From: Flavobacteriaceae bacterium UBA2765
Lineage (GTDB): Bacteria; Bacteroidota; Bacteroidia; Flavobacteriales; Flavobacteriaceae
Length of the DNA: 34,727 bases
Reading direction: 5' to 3'
NCBI GenBank assembly: GCA_002352665.1
Contig: DEIV01000097.1
Location: 1-34,727 of the forward strand
Shown: piece by piece, positions 7,259-15,921 of the stretch
How positions within the stretch are numbered: the stretch's first letter is position 1
Layout: each line of letters begins with the position of its first letter
Notes under the pieces: generated by a model
Told to the model about the DNA's origin: nothing
What the model saw: the letters and a program-made list of their open reading frames with translations, nothing else
Database searches by the model: none
Made by a program: the position numbers and the translations under genes

Positions 7259-8953
7259 CTACATTTTACTATCTATATGATTCATAATCTCATTTTCAAT
7301 GGAAATGGTATTTTGATATATTTTTTTTGCTTTCATTTGAATATCATCTGCAAACTTTCGATCCTTTAAATCTTTGGCATTGATACGAACATTAAAATAA
7401 GCACCAATCACAGCCGTTCTGGCACATAAAGCACCAACACCGGCATCAGATAGTGAACTTGGTAATCCTTTTTTAATCATTGCCTGCATTATTTCCATCG
7501 AATTATAAGCGGTTTCCATAACTAGGAATGGGATTTCAGTTGCGTATTTGGTAGCCTCTTCTACAGCAATTTTTCTTATTTCTTTTTCTTCATTGGTGTT
7601 CTTTGGCATTCTAAATCCCTCAATAATTTTATTAAAAGCATTGGTGTCTTCATCAACTAAAAAGAGTAATTTGTTTTTATAAGCCTGTCCTTTTTCTGCC
7701 CAATTTGAATAGCTTTCCCATTGATCATCCCAACCTGCTTTATGAGCCGATAAATTAGCAACCATAGTACCTAAAGAAACACCTAACGCACCAACATAAG
7801 CGGCTATTGATCCACCACCTGGAGCTACAGACTCACTTGCAGTTACATCAGCAAAAGTATCTAATGGTAAATCTATTAATTTTTTATTTGCATTTTTTTC
7901 TAATACATATTCTATAATTTTTTCTTGAGGATTAAAGGGTTTTAAATCATCTAAACCCAAAGATTTTACAGCAATATTAATTTTCTCCTTTTCTGAAACA
8001 CCTAATGAACGTTGTTGTTTTTTTAGGAAATAATCAGCGGCATCTAACATCGCTTTTAATGGCACCAAACCTACCAATTCAGATCCTGTTACTCGTAAAC
8101 CTCTTTCTTGAGCAGCAATACAGCTTTCATCAAAAGCGATATGCATAGCTGTAATTGAAATATTTGTCAAATTATAGGATATCTGAGCAATACCATATTC
8201 TTCAATATACCATCCTATACCTTTTACGGCCTTTAATTTTCCGGGAATCCTTACGGGTTCTCCTTTAGTATCTAATAATTTTTTTCCGGTAATAGGATTA
8301 CCTTCCCTTAGTATCCTTCCGGCTTCGCGTATATCAAATGCTATGGCATTGGCCCTACGTGTAGATGTTGTATTTAGATTGATATTATAGGCTATTAAAA
8401 AATCTCTTGCAGAAATGGCAATAGCTCCTGTTTTAGCAACCGTATCATTAAAGGCTGACGGACCAAAATCAGGTTTCCAATTGGGATTGGCTAATTTTTT
8501 AGGCAAACCTTCATATTCTCCTGAACGGCAATTTGCTAAATTTTTTCTACTAGGTACTTTGGCAGCATTTTCATAAAAATAACCAGGTATACCTAGTGCT
8601 TCACCCACACGTTCACCTAATTGATGAGCAAAGGCTGCAGTTTCTTCTAGGCTAATTCCTGAAATTGGGACTAGCGGACAAACATCAGTTGCACCAAAAC
8701 GAGGATGTTCTCCGGAATGTTTACTCATATCAATTAACTCTGAAGCTTTTTTTATCAATCTAAAAGCAGCTTCAATAACTTGTTTAGGCGGTCCAACAAA
8801 AGTAATAACCGTTCTATTGGTTGCTTTACCGGGATCAATATCTAACAGTTTTACACCTGCTACAGTTTCTACCGTTTGGGCAATAGTATTTATAATATCC
8901 GTATTACTGCCTTCACTAATATTTGGTACACATTCTATAAGTTGTTTTTGCAT
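7259..8953 (-). CDS. ftcD: Bifunctional glutamate formimidoyltransferase / formimidotetrahydrofolate cyclodeaminase
   Basis: A 564-residue fused enzyme of histidine degradation. The N-terminal half (about residues 1-330) is the formimidoyltransferase, with ECVPNISEG at the start and GEHPRFGATDVCPLVPISG in the folate-binding region; it moves the formimino group of N-formiminoglutamate to tetrahydrofolate. The C-terminal part (about 360-560, opening with TFADVTASESVAPGGGSIAAYVGALG) is the cyclodeaminase that releases ammonia and yields 5,10-methenyl-THF. The fused arrangement is the one known from animals and many Bacteroidota. A GNAT gene follows at three bases. The pathway partner hutI lies 7 kb away; hutH and hutU are not in the window. 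Confidence 0.93.
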   Translation of the reverse strand: MQKQLIECVPNISEGSNTDIINTIAQTVETVAGVKLLDIDPGKATNRTVITFVGPPKQVIEAAFRLIKKASELIDMSKHSGEHPRFGATDVCPLVPISGISLEETAAFAHQLGERVGEALGIPGYFYENAAKVPSRKNLANCRSGEYEGLPKKLANPNWKPDFGPSAFNDTVAKTGAIAISARDFLIAYNINLNTTSTRRANAIAFDIREAGRILREGNPITGKKLLDTKGEPVRIPGKLKAVKGIGWYIEEYGIAQISYNLTNISITAMHIAFDESCIAAQERGLRVTGSELVGLVPLKAMLDAADYFLKKQQRSLGVSEKEKINIAVKSLGLDDLKPFNPQEKIIEYVLEKNANKKLIDLPLDTFADVTASESVAPGGGSIAAYVGALGVSLGTMVANLSAHKAGWDDQWESYSNWAEKGQAYKNKLLFLVDEDTNAFNKIIEGFRMPKNTNEEKEIRKIAVEEATKYATEIPFLVMETAYNSMEIMQAMIKKGLPSSLSDAGVGALCARTAVIGAYFNVRINAKDLKDRKFADDIQMKAKKIYQNTISIENEIMNHIDSKM

Positions 8954-9053
8954 TGTAAATTATGTTATTATATTATCTAAAATTTTCAAAAATATGGAAT
9001 TTATAGTCAATTATTTTATAATTAAAACATTAGATATAAAGATTTAAATTTAC

Positions 9054-9061
9054 TACTTTTG
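9054..9061 (+). promoter_or_regulatory. -7 element of the FKBP isomerase gene
   Basis: TACTTTTG, a full TAnnTTTG match, 26 bases before the ATG at 9088. No clear -33 TTG at the usual spacing. Confidence 0.5.
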
Positions 9062-9087
9062 GGGCAAATAAAAAATCAATATAAAAA

Positions 9088-9816
9088 ATGAATATAATTA
9101 AAATTTTTACTGTAGTAATAACACTTACGGCATTAGTTTCTTGTAATAGCCAAGGTGTATCAAAAAAAGCATTAACAAATGAAATTGATAGTGTGAGCTA
9201 TGCCTTGGGTTTAGATATGGCTGTAAAATTAAAAGCTAACTTTGATGAAGTAGATAAAGATCTTTTTACACAAGGTTTTACGAATGGTATAGATTCTACC
9301 AATTTGTTGATTGACAGCAATAAGCTAGATAGTATATTGAGAACGTACTTTCAGAAAAGACAATTAGCAACAAGAGAAAAACAACAAAAGGAAGCTCTTG
9401 AAAAAGCGGAAAAAGAATTTGCTGCTGACAAAGAAGCAGGCGTTAAATTCTTAGAAGAAAACAAATCTAAAGAGGGTATCAAAACTACAGCAAGTGGTTT
9501 ACAATATTTAGTATTAAAAGAAGGGACAGGTGAAAAACCAACTGCGGCTTCAAAAGTAAAAGTTCATTACCACGGCACCTTAATTGATGGTACTGTATTT
9601 GACAGCTCAGTAGATAGAGGTGAACCTACAGAATTTTTTGCTAATCAAGTTATAAAAGGATGGACAGAAGGACTTCAGTTAATGAATACCGGTGCAAAAT
9701 ATAGATTTTTTGTACCTCAAGAATTGGCTTATGGTGCTTTTCCACGTCAAGGAGGTCCAATTAAGCCTTTTTCCAGTTTAATTTTTGATGTTGAATTATT
9801 AGAAATTACAAAGTAA
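9088..9816 (+). CDS. FKBP-type peptidyl-prolyl cis-trans isomerase lipoprotein (FkpA-like)
   Basis: A 242-residue envelope protein. The N-terminus ends in a lipobox LVSC, so Cys19 is the lipidated residue. Residues about 30-125 are the alpha-helical FkpA N-terminal dimerisation domain (DSVSYALGLDMAVKLK ... charged helix). The FKBP catalytic domain runs from about 135 to the end: KVKVHYHGTLIDGTVFDSSVDRGEP, VIKGWTEGLQLM, FFVPQELAYGAFP and IFDVELLEI are all present. It assists folding of exported proteins by proline isomerisation. A strong terminator follows. Confidence 0.9.
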   Translation: MNIIKIFTVVITLTALVSCNSQGVSKKALTNEIDSVSYALGLDMAVKLKANFDEVDKDLFTQGFTNGIDSTNLLIDSNKLDSILRTYFQKRQLATREKQQKEALEKAEKEFAADKEAGVKFLEENKSKEGIKTTASGLQYLVLKEGTGEKPTAASKVKVHYHGTLIDGTVFDSSVDRGEPTEFFANQVIKGWTEGLQLMNTGAKYRFFVPQELAYGAFPRQGGPIKPFSSLIFDVELLEITK

Positions 9817-9897
9817 AAGATTACAACTGATATCTATTGACTATAAGAATGTGTTTTCTTACTGCATGTTTTTGTCAAAAAATTGCATATAATTTAT

Positions 9898-9928
9898 AAA
9901 AGAGAGATGTTACCATCTCTCTTTTTTT
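9898..9928 (+). terminator. Intrinsic terminator after the FKBP gene
   Basis: Stem AGAGAGATG (9901-9909) / CATCTCTCT (9914-9922), four-base loop TTAC, extended by A/T pairs and followed by a run of T to 9928. Confidence 0.85.
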
Positions 9929-10007
9929 GTGTAATTTTACTGTATATATCTTGATTTTTTTTATCATAATGAGTTAAGATGTTGTATAACATAAAAAGCA
10001 TAATAAA

Positions 10008-12131
10008 ATGAAAAAAACGCATGTATTACTATTCGTTAGTATTTTTCTATTCCTTTCATGTAATGATGATAAAAATAAAAAATCAGAAGAAACAATGACT
10101 GAAAATCCCTTATTGTCTGAATGGAATACTTCATTTGGAGTTCCGCCATTCGATAAAATTAAAAGTGAAGATTATCTTCCTGCTTTTAGAGAAGCAGTTA
10201 AAATTCATAAAGAGGAAATTGATGTTATACGCAATAACAAAGAGGAGCCTACTTTTATAAATACCGTTGAAGCCTTAGAATTAAGTGGTGAAAAGTTGAA
10301 TAGATTTACAAATGTATTTTTTGCAGTAAGTTCAGCAAATACAGATGATGTATTAAAAGAAGCCAGAAAAACCATTGCCCCTGAATTAACCGCTCATAAT
10401 GATGAAATTGATTTAAATACAGAGCTTTTTAATCGTGTAAAAGTTGTTTTTAAACAAAAAGAAACTTTAAACCTGAGTCCGGAAGAAATGCGTCTTTTAA
10501 CTGAAACATATAAGAATTATGTAAGAGCCGGCGTGAATTTAGAAGGGCAAAATAAAGAAAGACTCAAAGAAATTAATAAACGTATATCTGAACTATCAAC
10601 AACATTTGGAGATAACCTTTTAGAGGAAACCAATGCTTTTGAATTACATGTCACTGATAAAAAAGATCTAGGCAATTTATCTGCCAGTTTAATTGCCGGA
10701 GCGGCAGAAGAGGCAAAAAAGAGAGGACATGATACAGGTTGGTCTTTTACCTTACAACGCCCTAGTATCAATCCGTTTTTACAATCATCTCCAAATAGAG
10801 ATTTTAGAGAAAAATTATTCCAAGGATATGCTTTAAGAGGAGATAATAATAATGAAAATGATAACAAAGCTGTATTATTAGAAATAGCAAATTTACGCGT
10901 AGAAAGGGCAAAGTTAATTGGTTTTGATACCCATGCAGATTATGTGCTTGCTGATGCCATGGCAGAAAATCCTAAAGCGGTTTATGAATTTATGGATAAG
11001 TTATGGGCGGCAGCTTTAAAAATGGCAAAAAATGAGCAAAAAGCATTGTCAGACATGATGAAAAAAGAAGGTGTTACAGGTGAATTTAGAGGAAGTGATT
11101 GGCGTTATTATGTTGAAAAAGTTAGGGAGGAACGTTATCAGTTTAACGAAGATGAAACAAGACCTTATTTTGAATTTACAGCGGTAAGAGAAGGTGTTTT
11201 TATGTTGGCCAATAAATTATTTGGTTTGACATTTAAAGAGCTAAAAGATCTTCCTAAATGGCATAAAGATCAACAAGTTTTTGAAGTTTTAGAAGCAGAT
11301 GGAAAACATTTAGGGGTTATTTATATGGATTTCTTTGCTCGTGAAAGTAAAAGGGGAGGAGCATGGATGAATGCTTTACGCCAGCAATCTAATGTTGATG
11401 GATTTGAAACCCCAATAGTGACCAATAATTTTAATTTTCCTCCACCAACTAAGGATACACCCTCGTTGTTATCCTTTACTGAGGCTCAAACTTTATTTCA
11501 CGAATTTGGTCATGCTTTACACGGTTTATTCTCACATGTGAAGTACCGCTCTTTATCGGGAACAAGTGTGCCACGAGACTTTGTAGAGTTTCCGTCTCAA
11601 GTTATGGAAAATTGGATGAGCGAACCTGAGGTGTTGGCTTTATATGCCAAACATTATCAAACAGGAGAAGTAATACCTGATGCTATGATTCAAAAAATGA
11701 ATAAAGCCAATAGTTTTAATGAAGGTTTTAGAACAGTAGAATATATGGCAGCTGCATATTTAGATATGAACTGGCATACTTTAAAAGAGCCGAATTCAAA
11801 AATTGATGTGCGTAAATTTGAAAAGGATTTCTTGAAAAAAATGGGATTGATAGATGAAATTTTGCCACGTTATAGAAGTAATTATTTTGCTCATATTTTT
11901 TCAGGTGGTTATTCTTCAGGTTACTATAGTTATTTATGGAGTGAAGTTTTAGATGCTGATACTTTTAATGAATTTAAAAAAACAGGAAATATTTTTGACC
12001 CGGTATTGGCGAAAAAGTACCGTCATATGTTAAGTAGTGGAGGGTCAAAATCAGGTATGGATTTATATAAAGAATTTTTGGGTAGAGTACCTGAAATAGA
12101 TCCATTATTGAAGAAAAAAGGTTTTGAATAA
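10008..12131 (+). CDS. dcp: M3 family peptidyl-dipeptidase (Dcp-like) lipoprotein
   Basis: A 707-residue zinc metallopeptidase. The signal peptide ends in a FLSC lipobox with Cys18 as the lipidation site. The long helical N-terminal domain is followed by the M3 catalytic domain, with zinc motif HEFGH at about residues 497-501 (LFHEFGHALHGLFSH) and the third ligand Glu in the EFPSQVMENW helix about 25 residues later. Dcp-type enzymes remove dipeptides from peptide C-termini; lipidation places this one in the periplasm or outer membrane, unlike cytoplasmic E. coli Dcp. Dcp versus oligopeptidase A is judged from length and overall motif resemblance. A terminator follows. Confidence 0.9.
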   Translation: MKKTHVLLFVSIFLFLSCNDDKNKKSEETMTENPLLSEWNTSFGVPPFDKIKSEDYLPAFREAVKIHKEEIDVIRNNKEEPTFINTVEALELSGEKLNRFTNVFFAVSSANTDDVLKEARKTIAPELTAHNDEIDLNTELFNRVKVVFKQKETLNLSPEEMRLLTETYKNYVRAGVNLEGQNKERLKEINKRISELSTTFGDNLLEETNAFELHVTDKKDLGNLSASLIAGAAEEAKKRGHDTGWSFTLQRPSINPFLQSSPNRDFREKLFQGYALRGDNNNENDNKAVLLEIANLRVERAKLIGFDTHADYVLADAMAENPKAVYEFMDKLWAAALKMAKNEQKALSDMMKKEGVTGEFRGSDWRYYVEKVREERYQFNEDETRPYFEFTAVREGVFMLANKLFGLTFKELKDLPKWHKDQQVFEVLEADGKHLGVIYMDFFARESKRGGAWMNALRQQSNVDGFETPIVTNNFNFPPPTKDTPSLLSFTEAQTLFHEFGHALHGLFSHVKYRSLSGTSVPRDFVEFPSQVMENWMSEPEVLALYAKHYQTGEVIPDAMIQKMNKANSFNEGFRTVEYMAAAYLDMNWHTLKEPNSKIDVRKFEKDFLKKMGLIDEILPRYRSNYFAHIFSGGYSSGYYSYLWSEVLDADTFNEFKKTGNIFDPVLAKKYRHMLSSGGSKSGMDLYKEFLGRVPEIDPLLKKKGFE

Positions 12132-12151
12132 TATATGCTTTTAGCATCATA

Positions 12152-12195
12152 AAAGTCTGACAATTTTAATGTTTCAAAATCGTCAGGCTTTTTTT
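12152..12195 (+). terminator. Intrinsic terminator after dcp
   Basis: Stem AAGTCTGAC (12153-12161) / GTCAGGCTT (12182-12190), with further pairing of ATTTTAA and TTCAAAAT inside, then a T run to 12195. Confidence 0.8.
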
Positions 12196-12302
12196 ATGGT
12201 TTTTATTGGCTGTTGTGTAATTTTAGAATTAACATTAGTTCTGATAATAACCAAAATCCAATTATTTTATAAAAATTTTTTAAGGTTAAGCATATAAATT
12301 AA

Positions 12303-13409
12303 TCAATTAGAAAAATGCTTAACTAATTTGATTTTTTTAAAGAAACAACCCTTGCATTCCTGGTTTTTTAAGAACAATTGATTAAAATTTTCTAAATGGC
12401 TTTCTAATTCTTTTTTTGAAATGACTTTATTATGATAAGAAAAATAGAATTTATAAGTTGGATCAGACAAATCAATATGAGGTTGAAGTAATCTGGAGAA
12501 ATTGTTTTTTAAACGACGTTGTTTTAGTTCATTACTAGATATTACTATACCATCATTTCTATGACGGTTTGTATCTATATCAATAATGCTTCCTCCATTA
12601 TATTCTTTTATCTTTTGTAATACGCTATCTGAAAGGTTGTAATCTGATAGTATTTTGAAATTCAGAGAATCATTTAAATTATTTAGATTATGAGTGTTTA
12701 ACCAATTATTATTACTGTTTATAAAAACCTTATACCCTAAGCTATCTTCCTTTGCTAAGAAGAACTCTAAATCATCAGCAATACCACCAAAGTAGACATA
12801 GTCAATGACAGATGAATTTAAATGGACATCTTTATTAATCATTAACTTCGCCTTGTTTTGTGATTTATCATTTGTGTAGACATATATATAGCCAATATCT
12901 TGGATGACACTATCCAATTTTTTGTTTACTTTTTCAACATATATATTGTATTTTTCTGATGCTTCTATTCTTGCCAATCGTATTGGATCGTTTAATTTCT
13001 TTTCATAATCAATTAAAGGAAACATGAATAGAGGGCTAGCTGCTAAAAATAGGGAGTAAAATGTAATAACATTTCTAATTATATTACTTTTTTTATGCTC
13101 AATGTCGAGCTTATAATAGTCAATATAATCTTCTTCTTCAGGAGCATAAATAGCACCTTGTTTATCTGAAAAACTATACACAACTTTTTCTGATTTAAGC
13201 TTAAAGCCAACAACGGTATTTTTTATTTTCTTTCCAGATTCATCAACCAGCAATATTTTTTTCCAATATCTGTGAATATTTTTATCGAATAATGCTTCCC
13301 CATTTAATGCAACGCCAATGTTTCGCTGCTTATCTTTTTTTATTTGAAAATAGGCAATCACCATAACGACGGGAATTATAAAAAAAAGTATAATAATAAA
13401 AAGTATCAT
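12303..13409 (-). CDS. Hypothetical membrane protein
   Basis: A 368-residue protein I do not recognise. It opens with a hydrophobic segment (residues 1-21), followed by a short soluble part of about 85 residues, a second membrane segment (about 111-130, around SLFLAASPLFMFPLI) and a long polar C-terminal part rich in Asn, Asp, Lys and Ser. The last 25 residues hold a CxxC pair (ECKGC) that could bind metal or form a disulfide. The topology suggests a two-pass anchor with the C-terminal 235 residues on one side of the membrane. It is the last of five minus-strand genes of unknown role and has no visible terminator. Confidence 0.7.
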   Translation of the reverse strand: MILFIIILFFIIPVVMVIAYFQIKKDKQRNIGVALNGEALFDKNIHRYWKKILLVDESGKKIKNTVVGFKLKSEKVVYSFSDKQGAIYAPEEEDYIDYYKLDIEHKKSNIIRNVITFYSLFLAASPLFMFPLIDYEKKLNDPIRLARIEASEKYNIYVEKVNKKLDSVIQDIGYIYVYTNDKSQNKAKLMINKDVHLNSSVIDYVYFGGIADDLEFFLAKEDSLGYKVFINSNNNWLNTHNLNNLNDSLNFKILSDYNLSDSVLQKIKEYNGGSIIDIDTNRHRNDGIVISSNELKQRRLKNNFSRLLQPHIDLSDPTYKFYFSYHNKVISKKELESHLENFNQLFLKNQECKGCFFKKIKLVKHFSN

Positions 13410-13463
13410 CTATGACTAATATTTGTATCTGGATTTAATAAGTTGCATTATAGTGGTGTCGTT

Positions 13464-13635
13464 TTAAATTTCAATAATCACCTTCTCTTCCAAGGTGTCT
13501 GTCGGCAAAGTAAGTTGCAAGTCCCTATGGCTCTTGGGATAAATATAGACAAACTTTTGCTGAACAACTCAAAATTACTATGATGAGTTGCATAATTTTA
13601 TGGGTAAGTTTAAGGTACAGATTGGCCATTTTCAT
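13464..13635 (-). pseudogene. Possible frameshifted small lipoprotein gene
   Basis: An ATG at 13635 overlaps the stop of the preceding gene as ATGA. From it the frame gives a signal-like stretch ending VILSC (a lipobox) but stops at 13527-13525 after 36 residues. In another frame the same strand continues without a stop to TAA at 13466-13464 with protein-like content (QQKFVYIYPKSHRDLQLTLP... EEKVIIEI). Removing one T from the TT at 13564-13563 joins both into a 56-residue lipoprotein. I infer a one-base insertion; alternatives are a real 36-residue peptide or a sequencing error. The function of the intact form is unknown. Confidence 0.4.
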
Positions 13636-14048
13636 TCGATCCATTGTTGAAGCATATTTTTCATTTCTATCCTTTTTATTGAAAGTGTATTAGAATGATG
13701 ATCTAGGTGCTTAATCAATAGTATATTTTTTAAAGCCAATTCTTTTTGATCAAAACCATATATTTTATCGGTTTTATGTGTTTTTTTTAGAATTTCATAA
13801 ATTAATTCAGTGATTTTTTCAATATGCAATACATTTAAAGTATTTATTTTTAAAAGTAATTTTGTGTTTTCAAGTTCAATTATTTCACTAATTGATAAGT
13901 CTATTTTTGCTTTTAATTCCTCACTTATATTATTAATTTCTACTTCTAAACCAGGAAGTTTCATACTACTAGCTTGACTAATTAATTGAATAAAAAACAA
14001 AGTCATTTTTTGAATTTCCCTTAGTATAAAATCGTTTTCCTGTTGCAT
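13632..14048 (-). CDS. Hypothetical helical protein
   Basis: A 138-residue cytoplasmic, mostly alpha-helical protein without signal peptide or membrane segment. The N-terminus (NDFILREIQKMTLFFIQLI) and the regular leucine/isoleucine spacing suggest a helical bundle; the opening reminds me of the DUF6483 group but I cannot confirm this. It shares an ATGA stop/start overlap with the small gene downstream, which indicates translational coupling. It sits between a broken TPR gene and that small gene. Confidence 0.65.
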   Translation of the reverse strand: MQQENDFILREIQKMTLFFIQLISQASSMKLPGLEVEINNISEELKAKIDLSISEIIELENTKLLLKINTLNVLHIEKITELIYEILKKTHKTDKIYGFDQKELALKNILLIKHLDHHSNTLSIKRIEMKNMLQQWIE

Positions 14049-14179
14049 TATAAAGTTTATAGATTTTAGATCCTATGATTTCCTGGGGTTCAATTAAATT
14101 TTCTTAACCAATATATTATTGAAGTCAAAGGGTAATATAATGATGTCCATTTTGTTGTTTTACTCTTTGTAAAAAAGTT

Positions 14180-14797
14180 TTATTTTTCGAAAACTTTTTT
14201 TAATTCTTGCAAGTTTGGATCTTCCGGAAAATACTTTATAAGTCGATCGGTTAATGTATTCCCAATTTCGCAATCTTTATTTTTAAATTGACAATTATAG
14301 CTATAGGCTAAGGCTAACCTGTAATTTGCTTCATAGTCATTAGGAAATAATTTAACCGCTTGGTTATAACGATAAACCGCATTATTCTAGTTCTTTTTTT
14401 CAATCCATTGATCTCCTTCTTCAATAAAATAGCTGTATTCATTAATGTTTTCAATTAAATATTTTTCTTTAACTATTTCATCGCTTTGAATTTTTATTTC
14501 TTCAGCCTTATTAAAATTGTAAATTCCTATTGCGGTAATCACAGTAACAACTATAAATATAATACTCCATGCCCTAATGTTTTCTGCCCTACGATGTTTT
14601 AAAATTTTTTGACGTATAAGAATTAATTCTTCTTTGGTTGCCGTTTTTAAATCAATTTTTCCCTGTGCAGCCTTGTAATATTCTTTTTTTGTACTTAAAA
14701 ATGAACGTTCTCTTTTGAACATGTTTTTTTTACGAAGTAAACTCCTATTGCTTCGCAAAACATTTATCATATGTTGCATACTACCTTCGCCGCCCAT
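14180..14797 (-). pseudogene. TPR membrane protein interrupted by an in-frame TAG
   Basis: The frame opens at 14797 (MGGEGSMQHMINVLR...), has a membrane segment around residues 75-97, and stops at TAG 14389-14387 after 136 codons. In the same frame it continues for 68 more codons to TAA at 14182-14180. The part after the stop (NNAVYRYNQAVKLFPNDYEA, then NYRLALAYSYNC) is a clear tetratricopeptide repeat that completes the GDQWIEKKN half-repeat before it. The TPR pattern expects an aromatic residue at the stop; TGG to TAG is the simplest change. The intact product would be a 205-residue membrane-anchored TPR protein. A stop-codon suppression or sequence error remains possible. Confidence 0.8.
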
Positions 14798-14831
14798 AAC
14801 TATTTTTTAATAGTATTATTTGTACTATGAA

Positions 14832-14856
14832 AACCGTATTGTGATTATATCTTCTA
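14832..14856 (-). promoter_or_regulatory. 25-bp shared upstream element, copy A
   Basis: Plus-strand core TATTGTGATTATATCTT flanked by AACC+1 base and 1 base+TA. It differs from copy B (15677-15701) at 2 of 25 positions. Its near edge lies exactly 35 bases upstream of the ATG at 14797. On the gene strand it holds TATAAT, so it may be a promoter or operator. Confidence 0.55.
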
Positions 14857-14976
14857 CCATTTAGGGTATAAATTGGTATTCATTGCAATTTATTGATTTT
14901 TTAACAAAAATGCTAATCACTTTGGTTTGAAGAACTATGCTAGTACTTTTCATAGGAGCTTTTGTTATACACTGAC

Positions 14977-15642
14977 TTATTTCTCACTAACTTTATAATA
15001 AATCATCACGTAAGAGGGGGATAAGGCTAAAAGTTCATTAGTTTCTTTTTCATTGTACGTTAGATGAGCAACTCCGCAAAACCTGTCAAATCCATATTTT
15101 TCGTCTTTCCATGAAGACGCAAAGACCATAAGTGGAATTTTTTTATTTAATTCCCAATTTGTTTCGGAATAACTTCTCCAATTAAAAAATGAATTTTCAC
15201 TTGTCCGGTTCAATTCAACTCCTGCCTTTCTACTAAAACTATAGGTTTTAATAAATAATTCGCTTTTAGTGTCATTATCTTTAGTAATGATTTTTATTTT
15301 GTCAATAAAGTCATAATATGGCTTACCCGATTCATAGTAGTGATACGTACTTCCGAACTGAGCTAAAGTATCGGTTTTGACCAGTTTACCCTTATCATAT
15401 TTGTCCGATAATAAGACCATGTTATATTTTTTATCAAATTTTCCAAGTTCAAATTTGTTAATTTTTATTCCTAGGGTTTCCATTACCTCCAGTAAATCCA
15501 ACATTGAAGTTTCTTCATTATTATAAATTTTCATTGGGTTTTCCTTCTCCAATTGAGTACGAAGATCAACCTTAAAATCTTGTGCAAATGAAAGTTGAAT
15601 GGTTAATAGACAAATGGCAATAAATATATCAGTTTTTTTCAT
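14977..15642 (-). CDS. Hypothetical secreted protein
   Basis: A 221-residue exported protein with a signal peptide ending SFAQ (cleavage after residue 20). The mature part is mixed alpha/beta with many aromatic and charged residues; one cysteine (FCGVAHLTYNE) occurs near the C-terminus. I recognise no domain. It is preceded by copy B of the 25-bp element and separated by 179 bases from the broken TPR gene, so the two seem to be separately transcribed but jointly controlled. The 279 bases upstream, to hutI, hold that element and no other clear feature. Confidence 0.7.
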   Translation of the reverse strand: MKKTDIFIAICLLTIQLSFAQDFKVDLRTQLEKENPMKIYNNEETSMLDLLEVMETLGIKINKFELGKFDKKYNMVLLSDKYDKGKLVKTDTLAQFGSTYHYYESGKPYYDFIDKIKIITKDNDTKSELFIKTYSFSRKAGVELNRTSENSFFNWRSYSETNWELNKKIPLMVFASSWKDEKYGFDRFCGVAHLTYNEKETNELLALSPSYVMIYYKVSEK

Positions 15643-15676
15643 GGCTCGTTTTTTAGTTTGTGTATAACATTAATAT

Positions 15677-15701
15677 AACCCTATTGTGATTATATCTTGT
15701 A
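15677..15701 (-). promoter_or_regulatory. 25-bp shared upstream element, copy B
   Basis: Core TATTGTGATTATATCTT at 15682-15698, AACC at 15677-15680. The near edge is again exactly 35 bases from the ATG (15642). It is followed by the 10-bp palindrome TATAGCTATA. On the gene strand a TTG lies 17 bases before the TATAAT, a plausible -35/-10-like pair for this copy only. Confidence 0.55.
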
Positions 15702-15921
15702 TAGCTATAATCAATTTAAAAGCTAAACAAATAGTATGATTAAAGTTTCTTTGGTAAAAGGGAGAAACATAAGTATTCGTTTAGCGAATCAACTATCCAA
15801 ATATAGTTTTTTATTTATTTAGAAGCAAATTAAATAGTGACAGTAAGTTTTTTAACATCAAGGGCTTAGGCTTTGTTGTTTGATATTTCAATCATTAAAA
15901 AAAACCAATAAAACACAAGTA

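Noticed and set aside
13479..13497. CACCTT/AAGGTG hairpin as a terminator
   Set aside because: No T run follows and the sequence is explained by the coding tail of the small lipoprotein remnant.
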